In this document: positions 8,260-16,635 of the stretch, one piece after another
How positions within the stretch are numbered: the first letter of the stretch is position 1
Layout of the letters: each line of letters starts with the position of its first letter
Source of the DNA: Virgibacillus ndiopensis
GTDB lineage: Bacteria; Bacillota; Bacilli; Bacillales; Amphibacillaceae
DNA length: 64,000 nt
Assembly: GCF_900187325.1 (NCBI RefSeq)
Contig: NZ_FZMZ01000004.1
Location: 682,001 to 746,000, forward strand
Direction: 5' to 3'
Position numbers and translations under genes: made by a program
The notes under the pieces: generated by a model
What the model was told of the DNA's origin: nothing
The model's database searches: none
What the model saw: the letters and a program-made list of their open reading frames with translations, nothing else

Positions 8260-8796
8260 TTAATACTCTGTACTTAAAAACGAATAGATTAATGCGTCAT
8301 GTGATTGATTATTTTGGTAAAGATATCTCCTTAATTTTCCTTCTAATGAAAAACCGACCTTCTTTAATAGTTTATTGGAAGCTACATTATCAGGAAACGT
8401 AACTGCCCCCATTCGATACAGATTCAAGTCTTCAAATGAGTATCTCAGCACTTCCTTGACAGCTTCGCTAATAATTCCCTTGTTCCAATACGACGGATGT
8501 AACTCAAATCCAATCTCCGCCTTCTTACCTTCAATATTTAAATTATTCAATCCAATAGTTCCGACAAAATTTTGTGTATCCTTTAAAATAATTCCCCAGC
8601 GAATTCCACGTTTACTTTCATAATTGTTACGTAAATGTTCAATGAGATTTACTGCTTCTTCCTGATTTTTCAAACTTTCCATGCCATAATATTTCGTTAC
8701 ATCATCTCTCGACATAATATTGAAATAGCTTTGAAGATGTTGGTGGCCAACTTCAATCAATTTAAGTCTCTCTGTTTCAAGTAATGGAAATGTCAT
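8260..8796 (-). CDS. GNAT acetyltransferase, RimJ/RimL type
   Basis: Start chosen at ATG 8796 (MTFPLLETERLKLIEV...) because CAGGGGGAAAAGTT precedes it; the longer frame adds 13 residues without support. 178 residues. ETERLKLIE is the usual RimJ-type opening, and ELHPSYWNKGIISEAVKEVL is the acetyl-CoA pyrophosphate loop region, here WNKGI rather than the canonical RGxGxG/A. Likely N-acetylates an amino group of a ribosomal protein, peptide or antibiotic; substrate unknown. Confidence 0.8.
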   Translation of the reverse strand: MTFPLLETERLKLIEVGHQHLQSYFNIMSRDDVTKYYGMESLKNQEEAVNLIEHLRNNYESKRGIRWGIILKDTQNFVGTIGLNNLNIEGKKAEIGFELHPSYWNKGIISEAVKEVLRYSFEDLNLYRMGAVTFPDNVASNKLLKKVGFSLEGKLRRYLYQNNQSHDALIYSFLSTEY

Positions 8797-8848
8797 AACT
8801 TTTCCCCCTGATCTTTGTTTAATATATTCAATCAAAAACCCTCTATCA

Positions 8849-9253
8849 TTAAATACCGTTCGTATTCATCAAAACGATTCTCCAACCATCGGGATCCTCA
8901 ACTGTAATCCCTTTTTCTTCCCAATATGAATTCTCGGGCTCTACTTCCGGATAGCCCATCCCAAACAGTCTATCGGCAATTCTAGTAATCTGGTCCTTAT
9001 CTGGTATGTAAAAAACTAGCAAATTATCTTCCGTTGGTGCCGGACACGGACTACCATTAACATGCTTGGTAAATTCAAGATGATACGATGTTCCTGGTAG
9101 TCCATATATCACACCACTATATCCATCATGGTGCGAGAAATCTGTTAACCTTGATAACCCAACTCCGTTTTCATAAAAATTGATTACTTCCTCAAATTTA
9201 TCCGTTGGTCTTGCAACTCTAATTTGTGCTACAGAAAAAGCTTTAAACTCCAT
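8849..9253 (-). CDS. yycE: VOC family protein YycE
   Basis: 134 residues with the paired beta-alpha-beta-beta-beta glyoxalase/bleomycin-resistance fold. QIRVARPTDKFEEVINFYE, GLPGTSYHLEFT, NSYWEEKG.TVEDPDGWRIV and the NTNGI end match the B. subtilis YycE pattern as I recall it. VOC proteins bind metal or sequester drugs; the YycE function is not established. Part of a same-strand run of small modifying enzymes. Confidence 0.8.
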   Translation of the reverse strand: MEFKAFSVAQIRVARPTDKFEEVINFYENGVGLSRLTDFSHHDGYSGVIYGLPGTSYHLEFTKHVNGSPCPAPTEDNLLVFYIPDKDQITRIADRLFGMGYPEVEPENSYWEEKGITVEDPDGWRIVLMNTNGI

Positions 9254-9269
9254 ATTTATTACTCCTTAA

Positions 9270-9728
9270 TTACAATAAATCCATTGTCAATCGAATCATA
9301 TCTTGACACACAATCCCATTTTCGATAATTTTTTCAGAATAATTCCTAGTAAAAAAATCCTTATCTATTCCAGTAATTCTAAATCCACATTTTTGATAAA
9401 ATGCCAACTGGGCGATACTAGAATTACCAGTACCAACTTTTATTTCACCATATCCCTGCTTCCTTGCAGAGTCAATCGCATGCATAACTAATTGCTTCCC
9501 GAACCCTCCTCTTCCTTGTTCGTTTTCATCAATAGCAATATTGACTAATTCTATAGTTCTTGAAGTGATTGGCAGCAATACATAAACTCCTACTATTTTA
9601 TTCTTAGCTTTTGCAATGTAACACTGACCACGTTTCATATAGTTGTCTATCATTTCTTGCGATGGATCAGCTAAGAGAAGTAAATCCATTGGGGGTACTT
9701 CATTTGATTCTAATAGTTGAATATCCAT
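9270..9728 (-). CDS. GNAT acetyltransferase (YvbK-like)
   Basis: 152 residues. Motif A reads NIAIDENEQGRGGFGKQLVM, with QGRGGFG as the acetyl-CoA binding loop. It is followed by GTGNSSIAQLAFYQKCGFRI, a segment typical of the YvbK/AAC-like Bacillus branch, and a C-terminal ENGIVCQDMIRL. The overall layout matches B. subtilis YvbK from memory. Lies directly upstream of yycE with a 16-bp gap, so the two are probably cotranscribed. Confidence 0.78.
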   Translation of the reverse strand: MDIQLLESNEVPPMDLLLLADPSQEMIDNYMKRGQCYIAKAKNKIVGVYVLLPITSRTIELVNIAIDENEQGRGGFGKQLVMHAIDSARKQGYGEIKVGTGNSSIAQLAFYQKCGFRITGIDKDFFTRNYSEKIIENGIVCQDMIRLTMDLL

Positions 9729-9828
9729 AAGTTACTCCTTGCACATTTACATTTCTGTCTGACTTATATAGTATTCTAGTAAGCTGATGACTTCCCTTTA
9801 TCATTAAAGCGGATTTCCCATTTCATTT

Positions 9829-10206
9829 CTATTCAAAAATTTTACTTTTTTGCAATGAAGGAGGACAAGCATCGTTATACGCTTTAATTTTCTTGTTAAT
9901 GTCTTTAATTAGTTTTCGTTTTTCTTTATCATCCACTCCTTCAAGCTTTTCTTTCATTACATCTATCTCTTTACTTAATTTAATCCACCTTGGAAGAATA
10001 TTGTTATCTTTTAATGTCTTGTAAATTTGTTTATCAGGGTTATTGAAATAGTTATTATCCAATTTCAGTGGCTTACCTTTTCCCGGCAGATCATCAAATA
10101 ATCCATCTTTCTCAGCTCGCTTGATAATTTCCGTCATATGGTCGGTATATTCAAACCTTTCATCTTTATCATGCTTTTTCTTCCGAGATTCATGATCATT
10201 GCTCAT
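9829..10206 (-). CDS. DUF1992 (DnaJ homologue subfamily C28 conserved domain) protein
   Basis: Start at ATG 10206, preceded by GGAGGAAAATAAT; this start overlaps the stop of the upstream VOC gene, indicating coupling. 125 residues. The diagnostic block is RAEKDGLFDDLPGKGKPL at about 38-55, followed by a lysine-rich helical C-terminus. Function unknown. It is often small and cytosolic in Bacilli. Confidence 0.82.
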   Translation of the reverse strand: MSNDHESRKKKHDKDERFEYTDHMTEIIKRAEKDGLFDDLPGKGKPLKLDNNYFNNPDKQIYKTLKDNNILPRWIKLSKEIDVMKEKLEGVDDKEKRKLIKDINKKIKAYNDACPPSLQKSKIFE

Positions 10207-10606
10207 TATTATTTTCCTCCAATTCTCCTTTAAATGAACCACTATTTGTATTAATCTCACCAATTTCAATTCGATTTCCATCTGGATCTTGGAAAACCGC
10301 TATTGTTCCCCACTCAAACGCTAGGTGTTTGTGTGAAAAATTTACGCCTCGTTTTTCTAGCTTCGTAACCTCAGTTTTTAATGAATTAACATCAAATCTT
10401 AATACAACAGGATTTTGACTCCTGTCTTTTTCATCGCTGTATCCAATTCCACCCTTTTCAACCATCAAATAACCATTAGGAACGTTAAACGTAACTAAGC
10501 TTTCCTTCTCCTTTCTAACTTCAAGATTTATAACATTTCTGTAAAAACGAACACATTCTTGAAAACGTTCAACAAATAATATTACTCCGAATTCTTTAAA
10601 GTTCAC
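10196..10606 (-). CDS. VOC family (glyoxalase/bleomycin-resistance-like) protein
   Basis: 136 residues. The start block FGVILFVERFQECVRFYRNV and the end block AVFQDPDGNRIEIGE are the two halves of a VOC fold. E in IEIGE is a usual metal ligand position. The last 11 bases overlap the start of the DUF1992 gene. Substrate unknown. Confidence 0.82.
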   Translation of the reverse strand: MNFKEFGVILFVERFQECVRFYRNVINLEVRKEKESLVTFNVPNGYLMVEKGGIGYSDEKDRSQNPVVLRFDVNSLKTEVTKLEKRGVNFSHKHLAFEWGTIAVFQDPDGNRIEIGEINTNSGSFKGELEENNNEQ

Positions 10607-10627
10607 ATGACATCCTCCATTATGGAT

Positions 10628-10819
10628 TTAATCCTTATCCAAATCACCGTCCAAAAATGACTTTTTATCATTTTTTATATTAATATTCAATCCATATTTT
10701 TCTCTTATTATTTTTCCTACCTCAGAGTTATCAATACCACTTCTGACAGCGGCTTGGATAATGAGATAAAGAATAAAAAGCCCAACTATGTAAAGTACTA
10801 AATTTATAATCATACCCAA
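10628..10819 (-). CDS. Small single-TM protein, unknown
   Basis: 63 residues: an N-terminal helix (IINLVLYIVGLFILYLIIQAA) followed by a charged cytoplasmic-looking tail (EVGKIIREKYGLNINIKN..). A GGGGGGACAAATT segment precedes the ATG. I cannot assign a family. Twenty-one bases upstream of the VOC gene on the same strand, so probably the first gene of that small operon. Confidence 0.6.
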   Translation of the reverse strand: MGMIINLVLYIVGLFILYLIIQAAVRSGIDNSEVGKIIREKYGLNINIKNDKKSFLDGDLDKD

Positions 10820-10928
10820 TTTGTCCCCCCATTTTTTTATGATCTATAATTTAATTGTACTGATTATGGTATGGAATGGCAAAAAAATTTGAGACTATTC
10901 TTTACATTGAAATTAAAAAAGAAACTGC

Positions 10929-11588
10929 TTATGAAGCAAGTTTCTCCTGTTTACGGTTCAAATTTATTAATTTCATAACATGAGGCACAAAGAAACTAAT
11001 GACAACTCCTGAAAATAGTGCATTAAGCAGCGTCCCAATACCAATAGCCCCGTCGAAAAAGTAAGCTAATATAACGAGCACCACACTAATAAGCGCTCGA
11101 GAATAAGTCATACTCCACTCGGTTATTTTTGAAAGAATAAGCATGGAGCGATCCATTGGATTAGGGGCAAAATTGGATTGCAAATAAATCGCGATACCAA
11201 GTCCAATCAAAATAATTCCAATGCCTAGACATATAGACTGCCATATCCAGGTTCCTGGCATTACCCATGATCTCAATAAAAACAGCCAGGAATCAATACC
11301 TATTCCTGTAACCAGAGATGTTAGTATGGCATAATATTCTGGTCTTTTTTTCTCCACCAGAGCATTACAAAGAACCATTGAAAGTCCAACAACGATTTCC
11401 CAGCTACCAACGGTTAATCCAAATGTCCGATGTAGTCCAACAAGAAGTGAATCAAACGGGGATGCACCCAGTTTTGACTGAATTGTAAGAGCAATACCTA
11501 GCGTTAAAATGATAATACCCATAATGTACAAATGAAACCCAGCACGCATTAGTCGTATGACTGCACCTCCCTTAATTAATAGGTACAA
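10929..11588 (-). CDS. YczE/YitT-type membrane protein
   Basis: 219 residues, about five or six hydrophobic segments. LTIQSKLGASPFDSLLVGL and the internal repeat-like AIYLQSNFAPNPMDRSML are typical of the YczE (YyaS/DUF6198) family, whose B. subtilis member affects surfactin production. The start is ambiguous. TTG at 11588 follows AGGAGA closely, but a stronger GGGAGG lies exactly 7 nt before an in-frame ATA at 11558. The same family recurs at 22503-23153. Confidence 0.8.
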   Translation of the reverse strand: MYLLIKGGAVIRLMRAGFHLYIMGIIILTLGIALTIQSKLGASPFDSLLVGLHRTFGLTVGSWEIVVGLSMVLCNALVEKKRPEYYAILTSLVTGIGIDSWLFLLRSWVMPGTWIWQSICLGIGIILIGLGIAIYLQSNFAPNPMDRSMLILSKITEWSMTYSRALISVVLVILAYFFDGAIGIGTLLNALFSGVVISFFVPHVMKLINLNRKQEKLAS

Positions 11589-11697
11589 AATATCTCCTAA
11601 TACTATAACAGGAAACCAATCTAAGGTCCAAGAGTGGCATAATCCCGATAGATTTAATATGATTTATATAACGATAATATAAATTGGAGTGAAAAAT

Positions 11698-12852
11698 GTG
11701 TCAGATATATTCAAACCTTTTATAAAAAATGAACGCCAGCAAAGATTATTTGATAAAGCGGATAAAATTGCTAATCTTGTTAAACATCGAGTATCAGAAG
11801 CGGAAAAAAATGCGACATTACCAAAAGAAAATTTACAGGATTTAAAAAAAGCAGATTATGTTACGCTACCACTGCCAATTGAATACGGAGGGCAAAATAT
11901 AAGTCTCTACGAATTAATTCTTTTACAAGAAAGACTTGCTGCGGGCGATGGTGCAACAGCGCTATCCATCGGATGGCATATGGGAATAGTAATGGAATTA
12001 AGTGAACAACAATTATGGTCACAAAATAAATTTGACATGGTTGCAGGTGAAATTAGTAAACATAAAAAAGTATTAAACCGCGCATCAACAGAACCAGCTA
12101 CTGGTAGCCCCACTCGCGGTGGAAAACCTGAAACCAATGCCGTAAAAGATGGAGACTTTTATATCTTAAATGGCAGAAAATCATTTACATCAATGGCAAG
12201 TGTTTTAGATTATTTCATCGTATCCGCCTATGTAGAAGATAAGGAAGCGGTCGGTTGGTTTCTTATTGATAAAGATACTCCTGGCGTAGATGTTGATCAC
12301 ACGTGGGACACACTTGGAATGCGAGGAACTGGAAGTGATGACTTAGTTTTAAAAAATGTAAAATTGACAGAGGATTTGCTTGTTGAACTAGCTGGAGGAC
12401 CTAAAAAACCAAAAGGGTGGCTATTGCATATCCCTGCTTGTTATTTAGGTATCGCAATTGCTGCGAGAAACGATGCAATAAATTTTGCAAAAAGCTATCA
12501 ACCAAATAGTTTAGATACTACTATTTCCGAAGTTCCTCATGTTAAACAAAAGATCGGTGAAATGGAATTAAAATTGATGCAAGCTAGACATTTCATGTAT
12601 CGAATAGCGGAAAAGTGGGATGAAAATCCAGAAGAACGAGACTCACTTGGACCTGAACTTGCTGCTGTCAAGACTGTAGCAACCAATACGGCCAATGAGG
12701 TAGTCGATTTAGCCATGCGGATTGCGGGAGGAAAAGGACTTTCAAAAAGTTCCAATTTTGAACAATACTATCGTGATGTAAGAGCAGGTCTTCATAATCC
12801 ACCTATGGATGATATGGTAATTCAAATGCTTGCAGGACGCGCGTTACAGTAA
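11698..12852 (+). CDS. Acyl-CoA dehydrogenase family protein
   Basis: About 384 residues from GTG 11698 (TTGGAG eight bases upstream; an in-frame GTG nine bases earlier abuts the ribosome binding site). N-terminal helical domain (LPLPIEYGGQNISLYELILLQ), middle beta domain with NGRKSFTSMASVLDYF and TWDTLGMRGTGSDDLVLKNV, and a C-terminal helical bundle with MRIAGGKGLSKSSNFEQYYRD. These are the three acyl-CoA dehydrogenase domains binding FAD and acyl-CoA. The exact substrate is unknown. Confidence 0.87.
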   Translation: MSDIFKPFIKNERQQRLFDKADKIANLVKHRVSEAEKNATLPKENLQDLKKADYVTLPLPIEYGGQNISLYELILLQERLAAGDGATALSIGWHMGIVMELSEQQLWSQNKFDMVAGEISKHKKVLNRASTEPATGSPTRGGKPETNAVKDGDFYILNGRKSFTSMASVLDYFIVSAYVEDKEAVGWFLIDKDTPGVDVDHTWDTLGMRGTGSDDLVLKNVKLTEDLLVELAGGPKKPKGWLLHIPACYLGIAIAARNDAINFAKSYQPNSLDTTISEVPHVKQKIGEMELKLMQARHFMYRIAEKWDENPEERDSLGPELAAVKTVATNTANEVVDLAMRIAGGKGLSKSSNFEQYYRDVRAGLHNPPMDDMVIQMLAGRALQ

Positions 12853-12884
12853 ACGGGACACGGGGACTGACCCCTTGTCCCGCT
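12853..12884. terminator. Short GGGACA inverted repeat, terminator-like, between convergent genes
   Basis: GGGACACGGGG and CCCCTTGTCCCG form a stem around ACTGA between convergent acyl-CoA dehydrogenase and pit. It lacks a clear T run. Similar GGGACA...TGTCCC elements are scattered in many Firmicute genomes, so it may be a repeat rather than a gene-specific terminator. Confidence 0.55.
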
Positions 12885-12887
12885 CAT

Positions 12888-13886
12888 TTACAAAAATAAG
12901 TTTAAAACTAAATATGTTATTCCCGCAATTGTTGCGGTGATGGGTAGAGTGATAACCCAGGTGATTACCATTCTTTTAGCCACACCCCAATTAACACCTT
13001 TTACGCGATGTGAAGCTCCAACACCTAATATACCAGACGAAATAACATGTGTCGTACTAACAGGCAAATGAATTAAAGTTGCCCCAAATATTACGGATGC
13101 GCCAGTTAAATCTGCAGCTACGCCATTGACAGGGCGGATTTTCATAATCTTACCACCAACTGTCTTAATAATCCGCCAGCCTCCTACTGATGTACCAAGT
13201 CCCATTGCGAGTGCACAGGAAAGCTGTACCCAAAACGGAATAGCTGTAGACTCATGCATGCCCCCAACAATTAATGCCATCGTAATGATCCCCATTGATT
13301 TTTGTGCATCATTGGTACCGTGGGAAAATGACTGTAAAGCAGCTGTTAAAACTTGTACAAGACGAAAGCGTTTATTTGTTTTCGCCAAATTACTATTTTT
13401 AAAGATCACTTTTATAATTCCGTAGAATATAAAACCGACCACAAAAGCTAAGACAGGTGATACTAACAATGCTACTACAATTCCTGAGAGCCCCGCGAAG
13501 TTAATTGCAGAAAATCCTGAAGATGCAATAACTGCCCCGACAACAGAACCAATAATCGCATGTGATGAACTACTCGGAATTCCAAAATACCAGGTAAGCA
13601 AATTCCAAACAATCGCAGCTATCAATGCTGCCAAGATTACAACCATTCCATTTTCAAGATCGAACGGGTTCGTAATTCCGCTAGTGATTGTTTTCGCAAC
13701 ACCTGTAAATGTCAATGCCCCTATTAAATTCATTACCGCCGCCAGCAAAACTGCCCTTCTAGGTGTTAAAGCTTTCGTTGACACAGAAGTGGCAATAGCA
13801 TTTGCCGTATCATGAAATCCATTAATAAAGTCAAAAATAAGTGCAAAAACTACTATTAACATGATGGTTACAAAAAGAATGTCCAT
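12888..13886 (-). CDS. pit: PiT-family inorganic phosphate transporter
   Basis: 332 residues with about ten hydrophobic segments. The duplicated PiT signatures are visible: FINGFHDTANAIATSVS near the N-terminus and FSHGTNDAQKSMGII at about 196-210. PiT carriers take up neutral metal-phosphate complexes with protons. A DUF47 gene lies 13 bp upstream, the usual PiT partner, so the two form an operon. Confidence 0.92.
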   Translation of the reverse strand: MDILFVTIMLIVVFALIFDFINGFHDTANAIATSVSTKALTPRRAVLLAAVMNLIGALTFTGVAKTITSGITNPFDLENGMVVILAALIAAIVWNLLTWYFGIPSSSSHAIIGSVVGAVIASSGFSAINFAGLSGIVVALLVSPVLAFVVGFIFYGIIKVIFKNSNLAKTNKRFRLVQVLTAALQSFSHGTNDAQKSMGIITMALIVGGMHESTAIPFWVQLSCALAMGLGTSVGGWRIIKTVGGKIMKIRPVNGVAADLTGASVIFGATLIHLPVSTTHVISSGILGVGASHRVKGVNWGVAKRMVITWVITLPITATIAGITYLVLNLFL

Positions 13887-13899
13887 TTTTAATCCCTCG

Positions 13900-14517
13900 T
13901 TACGCGTTTTTCATAATGATACTTTGGAGTGTACTGGCTACATCTTGGCAATAGTCTGCAATATCTTCAAGCGTTTCATATATTTCTTTATATTGAATCA
14001 CCTTAATCGGATCTTTCTCTGTTTGGAAAAGATTTCTTAAAGACGCGCGATATAAATCATCACAATTACTCTCATATTCCTTAATCTTAATTGCATGCGC
14101 TTCAACATCCTTTAACCGATTGTCAGCAATCAGTTGCATGGAAGTCAAAATTTCTTTCGAACAGTTTAATATGTTATTAGTGAATCGATCCATAAAATCA
14201 TCAGAAGACACAATTTGATAAATATCCATCATTGCTGAAAATTCTTCCATACCATCCATGATGTCATCTAAGTTCATGATAAGCTGCATGATATCTTCAC
14301 GCTCAATCGGTGTGATAAAGGCTTGGTTCAAATTCTTGATCACCTCATGCACCTTGTCGTCTGCCTCTGATTCATATTTTTTTATAGTGTTTGCAAATTC
14401 CTTTAAAGAATCAGTATCCTTCACCTTGTAATCAACAAAAAAATCCACTGTCTTGTCTAAGTGTTTAGCAAAATCGACTAAGTAAAGTGAAAATTTATCT
14501 GCTTTTTTTTTGAACAT
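13900..14517 (-). CDS. DUF47 (PhoU-like) partner of PiT transporter
   Basis: 205 residues, all-helical and acidic, with PhoU/DUF47 repeats: VHEVIKNLNQAFITPIEREDIMQL and YESNCDDLYRASLRNLF. E/D-rich blocks such as EREDIMQ and MDGMEEF are the usual metal-cluster-binding segments. Genetically paired with pit (13-bp spacing), which it probably regulates. B. subtilis has the same pair (YkaA/Pit). Confidence 0.92.
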   Translation of the reverse strand: MFKKKADKFSLYLVDFAKHLDKTVDFFVDYKVKDTDSLKEFANTIKKYESEADDKVHEVIKNLNQAFITPIEREDIMQLIMNLDDIMDGMEEFSAMMDIYQIVSSDDFMDRFTNNILNCSKEILTSMQLIADNRLKDVEAHAIKIKEYESNCDDLYRASLRNLFQTEKDPIKVIQYKEIYETLEDIADYCQDVASTLQSIIMKNA

Positions 14518-14665
14518 TTCATACCCTCCAGTTTGAAATTAGGAAACCACTTATTCATTATCTTAATACCCAATTACAATTAAAAACAAAAGCCTTACAT
14601 ATCATATCAAAAAAATAAATAAAACCATAGAATTTTGTCGATTTTTTCTTTTCGAACCAATTTTA

Positions 14666-14740
14666 TTATGCACTAACTTCCTGCAATTCAACAAAAGCCT
14701 TAAAATAAAGGTATTCATTCTCAATATATATTCCATACAT
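14666..14740 (-). CDS. Possible 24-aa peptide
   Basis: ATG at 14740 is preceded by AAAAGGGGAGATAA at ideal spacing. The frame reads MYGIYIENEYLYFKAFVELQ and ends EVSA. It lies in the 310-bp gap between DUF47 and the glycoside-hydrolase-like gene. The ribosome binding site is the only real support; the rest of this gap shows nothing else I can name. Confidence 0.3.
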   Translation of the reverse strand: MYGIYIENEYLYFKAFVELQEVSA

Positions 14741-14828
14741 TTTATCTCCCCTTTTGTGGCCCTGCCTACACGCGTTTTACTTCCCTTAAATATACTGCAG
14801 TAAGTATGAAGGGAGGTTTTATCTAGTT

Positions 14829-15632
14829 TTGCCAAATAGAGACCTAATTTACATGATCCTAGGAATGGTTTTTGTATTGGCAATCCCAATAGTACTAAAC
14901 CTATTTATTTTTGATGCCAATTCTGGACAATCGAATAACCCACCTACTGAAGAGGATAAAAGATCAGATTCTAATCAGAACAACCAGGAAAAAGATAAAC
15001 AATACTGGGGTGTTGATTCCGCTAGTCAAACAGATGAAGATTTATATCAATGTGTTAAAGATAATTACGACAAACCCCAAATATGGGGACGCTATTTAGG
15101 AGATAAAGAAGGTGTTTCTAACGGATTGGATGATGATGAAGTAAGCTACCTTCATGATAAAAATGTAAAGATTCTCGTTATTTACAATCACTTTACCGAT
15201 GCAACAGGTTATGAACATGGCGTAAAAGAAGCTGAACGTGCTATCGAATATGCAAAAGAATTAGGGATACCAGATGGTGTTGCACTTTTTGGAGATATTG
15301 AACCAAATTTCCCTGTGAATTCCGCGTTTATCGATGGATGGTACGATACGCTTGCAGACTCTGCATATAAACCTGCAATATATGGCGTTTTTGATGAAGG
15401 AAGTGCATTAGTAGAAGCATACAACGCTGCTAACCAAGAAACAAAAGAAAATACAATTGTATGGACCGCGTTTCCTCAAGGTGAAATAACCACGAAAGAA
15501 AATGCACCAGAATATAACCCACAAGGACCCAAGGGCTCTATGCTTTACGGGTGGCAGTATGCACTGGAAGCAGAAAAGTGTACTATTGATACGAATTTAT
15601 TTGAAGAGGAAATGTTGAAGTTTTTGTGGTAA
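14829..15632 (+). CDS. Membrane-anchored DUF1906-type glycoside-hydrolase-like protein
   Basis: 267 residues from a TTG start with GGGAGG 12 nt upstream (a little far). One N-terminal helix (MILGMVFVLAIPIVLNLFIF) acts as signal anchor, then a low-complexity linker rich in N, D and K. The external domain starts at YWGVDSASQTDEDL and contains VALFGDIEPNFPV and GSMLYGWQYAL. This is the layout of the DUF1906/Rv2525c-like TIM-barrel domain, related to GH25 lysozymes. Cell-wall action is inferred. Confidence 0.75.
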   Translation: MPNRDLIYMILGMVFVLAIPIVLNLFIFDANSGQSNNPPTEEDKRSDSNQNNQEKDKQYWGVDSASQTDEDLYQCVKDNYDKPQIWGRYLGDKEGVSNGLDDDEVSYLHDKNVKILVIYNHFTDATGYEHGVKEAERAIEYAKELGIPDGVALFGDIEPNFPVNSAFIDGWYDTLADSAYKPAIYGVFDEGSALVEAYNAANQETKENTIVWTAFPQGEITTKENAPEYNPQGPKGSMLYGWQYALEAEKCTIDTNLFEEEMLKFLW

Positions 15633-15648
15633 AACACCGTCAAAAAAT

Positions 15649-15690
15649 AAAATATGAATTCAATCCGTAAACGGATTGAATTCATATTTA
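15649..15690. terminator. Bidirectional terminator
   Basis: A perfect stem of about 18 bp, AAATATGAATTCAATCCG and its complement around a TAAA loop, with A and T runs on both sides. It serves the convergent genes on either side and overlaps the last codons of the leftward gene. Confidence 0.9.
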
Positions 15691-16155
15691 TCTCTTTTTA
15701 TTTTTATCCAACTCCTTTGAACGTAATTTCTCCAAAATGTGATAATCCTTTGACTTTGAAATGGATACGTTATTTGTATTCGCAAAGTCTACTAGTTTTT
15801 TATAGACTTGAATGGGGGTAAAAGCGATAATTCGTATATTCATACCTCTTTCCAATTGTATGATTGCACCTCTTGTTGACCAGCTGTATCGTTTGAAATT
15901 GAAACGTTTAATTTGATCTGCAGATATCTCTTTTTTATAGATGGGTATGTTCAAAAGGGCTATTTGATAGGATAAGCTATTTTCGTTTATGTTTAATCGA
16001 TATTGAAGAAAAAAGCTTGCAACGATAAATAGGCACAGTAAGACTTCCGTAAATACTAAAAAACTGTGTTCTGTATCATTTAATCCTTGTACCAAGAATA
16101 CCAATATAATAAATTGAAATGCTGTCTGATGTTTTGTATTACATACATAGGTCAA
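15688..16155 (-). CDS. Membrane protein with PH-like tail, unknown
   Basis: 155 residues: two N-terminal hydrophobic segments (FQFIILVFLVQGL, LLCLFIVASFFLQY), then a beta-rich stretch (YKKEISADQIKRFNFKRYSW.., IRIIAFTPIQVYKKLVDFA) resembling bacterial PH domains of YdbS/YfjD type. Basic C-terminus. It lies 30 bp downstream of another small membrane gene. No function assigned. Confidence 0.6.
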   Translation of the reverse strand: MTYVCNTKHQTAFQFIILVFLVQGLNDTEHSFLVFTEVLLCLFIVASFFLQYRLNINENSLSYQIALLNIPIYKKEISADQIKRFNFKRYSWSTRGAIIQLERGMNIRIIAFTPIQVYKKLVDFANTNNVSISKSKDYHILEKLRSKELDKNKKR

Positions 16156-16185
16156 CTTAATACCCCTTTTATTTAATTGTTACTT

Positions 16186-16485
16186 TTAAAATAAACTGTT
16201 CAAACACTCAGATATTATAGTCCAATTAGGCAAAAATAGAATAAATGGTACAAGCAAGTAAAACATTGTATCTAAATCAAACCTTAACTTTTTTGGTAAG
16301 AACAATAATACAATGATAAAGAACAATGGGAAAATAATAAAAGTGATGAGATAACTGCTGTTTATAATCTTTAGTGGTTCGGCGCCTGTTAAAGCAAGCA
16401 TAAACATAAATCCATATTCTAATAGCAAAAATAAACTAATTGACCACCAGAACCATTTTGGTTGTTCCCATTCTTTTCTCTGCAC
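16186..16485 (-). CDS. Three-TM small membrane protein, unknown
   Basis: About 99 residues. I prefer the GTG start at 16485 because GAAGGTG lies six bases upstream; a TTG five codons earlier is also open. Begins QRKEWEQPKWFWWSISLFLL, and three hydrophobic stretches follow, with LPKKLRFDLDTMFYLL between the second and third. Cotranscribed with the gene downstream by spacing (30 bp). Unknown function. Confidence 0.55.
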   Translation of the reverse strand: MQRKEWEQPKWFWWSISLFLLLEYGFMFMLALTGAEPLKIINSSYLITFIIFPLFFIIVLLFLPKKLRFDLDTMFYLLVPFILFLPNWTIISECLNSLF

Positions 16486-16593
16486 CAGAAACACCTTCAA
16501 TCACACTAAGACTTAGTAAAAATTTCATCCCTTTTATAGAGCAATTTTACCATAAAAACCCAAAAATTGTATGAATAATGAAATAATTACAAA

Positions 16594-16619
16594 AGAAAAA
16601 GGATGCACTTCTGCACCCC
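16594..16619 (-). terminator. Terminator of the ABC exporter operon
   Basis: On the minus strand GGGTGCA and TGCATCC form a short stem followed by TTTTTC, just downstream of the permease stop. Confidence 0.55.
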
Positions 16620-16635
16620 ATCAAACTTCAGACAA

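Noticed and set aside
14602-14889. 95-codon minus-strand ORF
   Set aside because: Overlaps the start of the DUF1906-type gene and has no ribosome binding site; only a 24-codon frame inside it has one.
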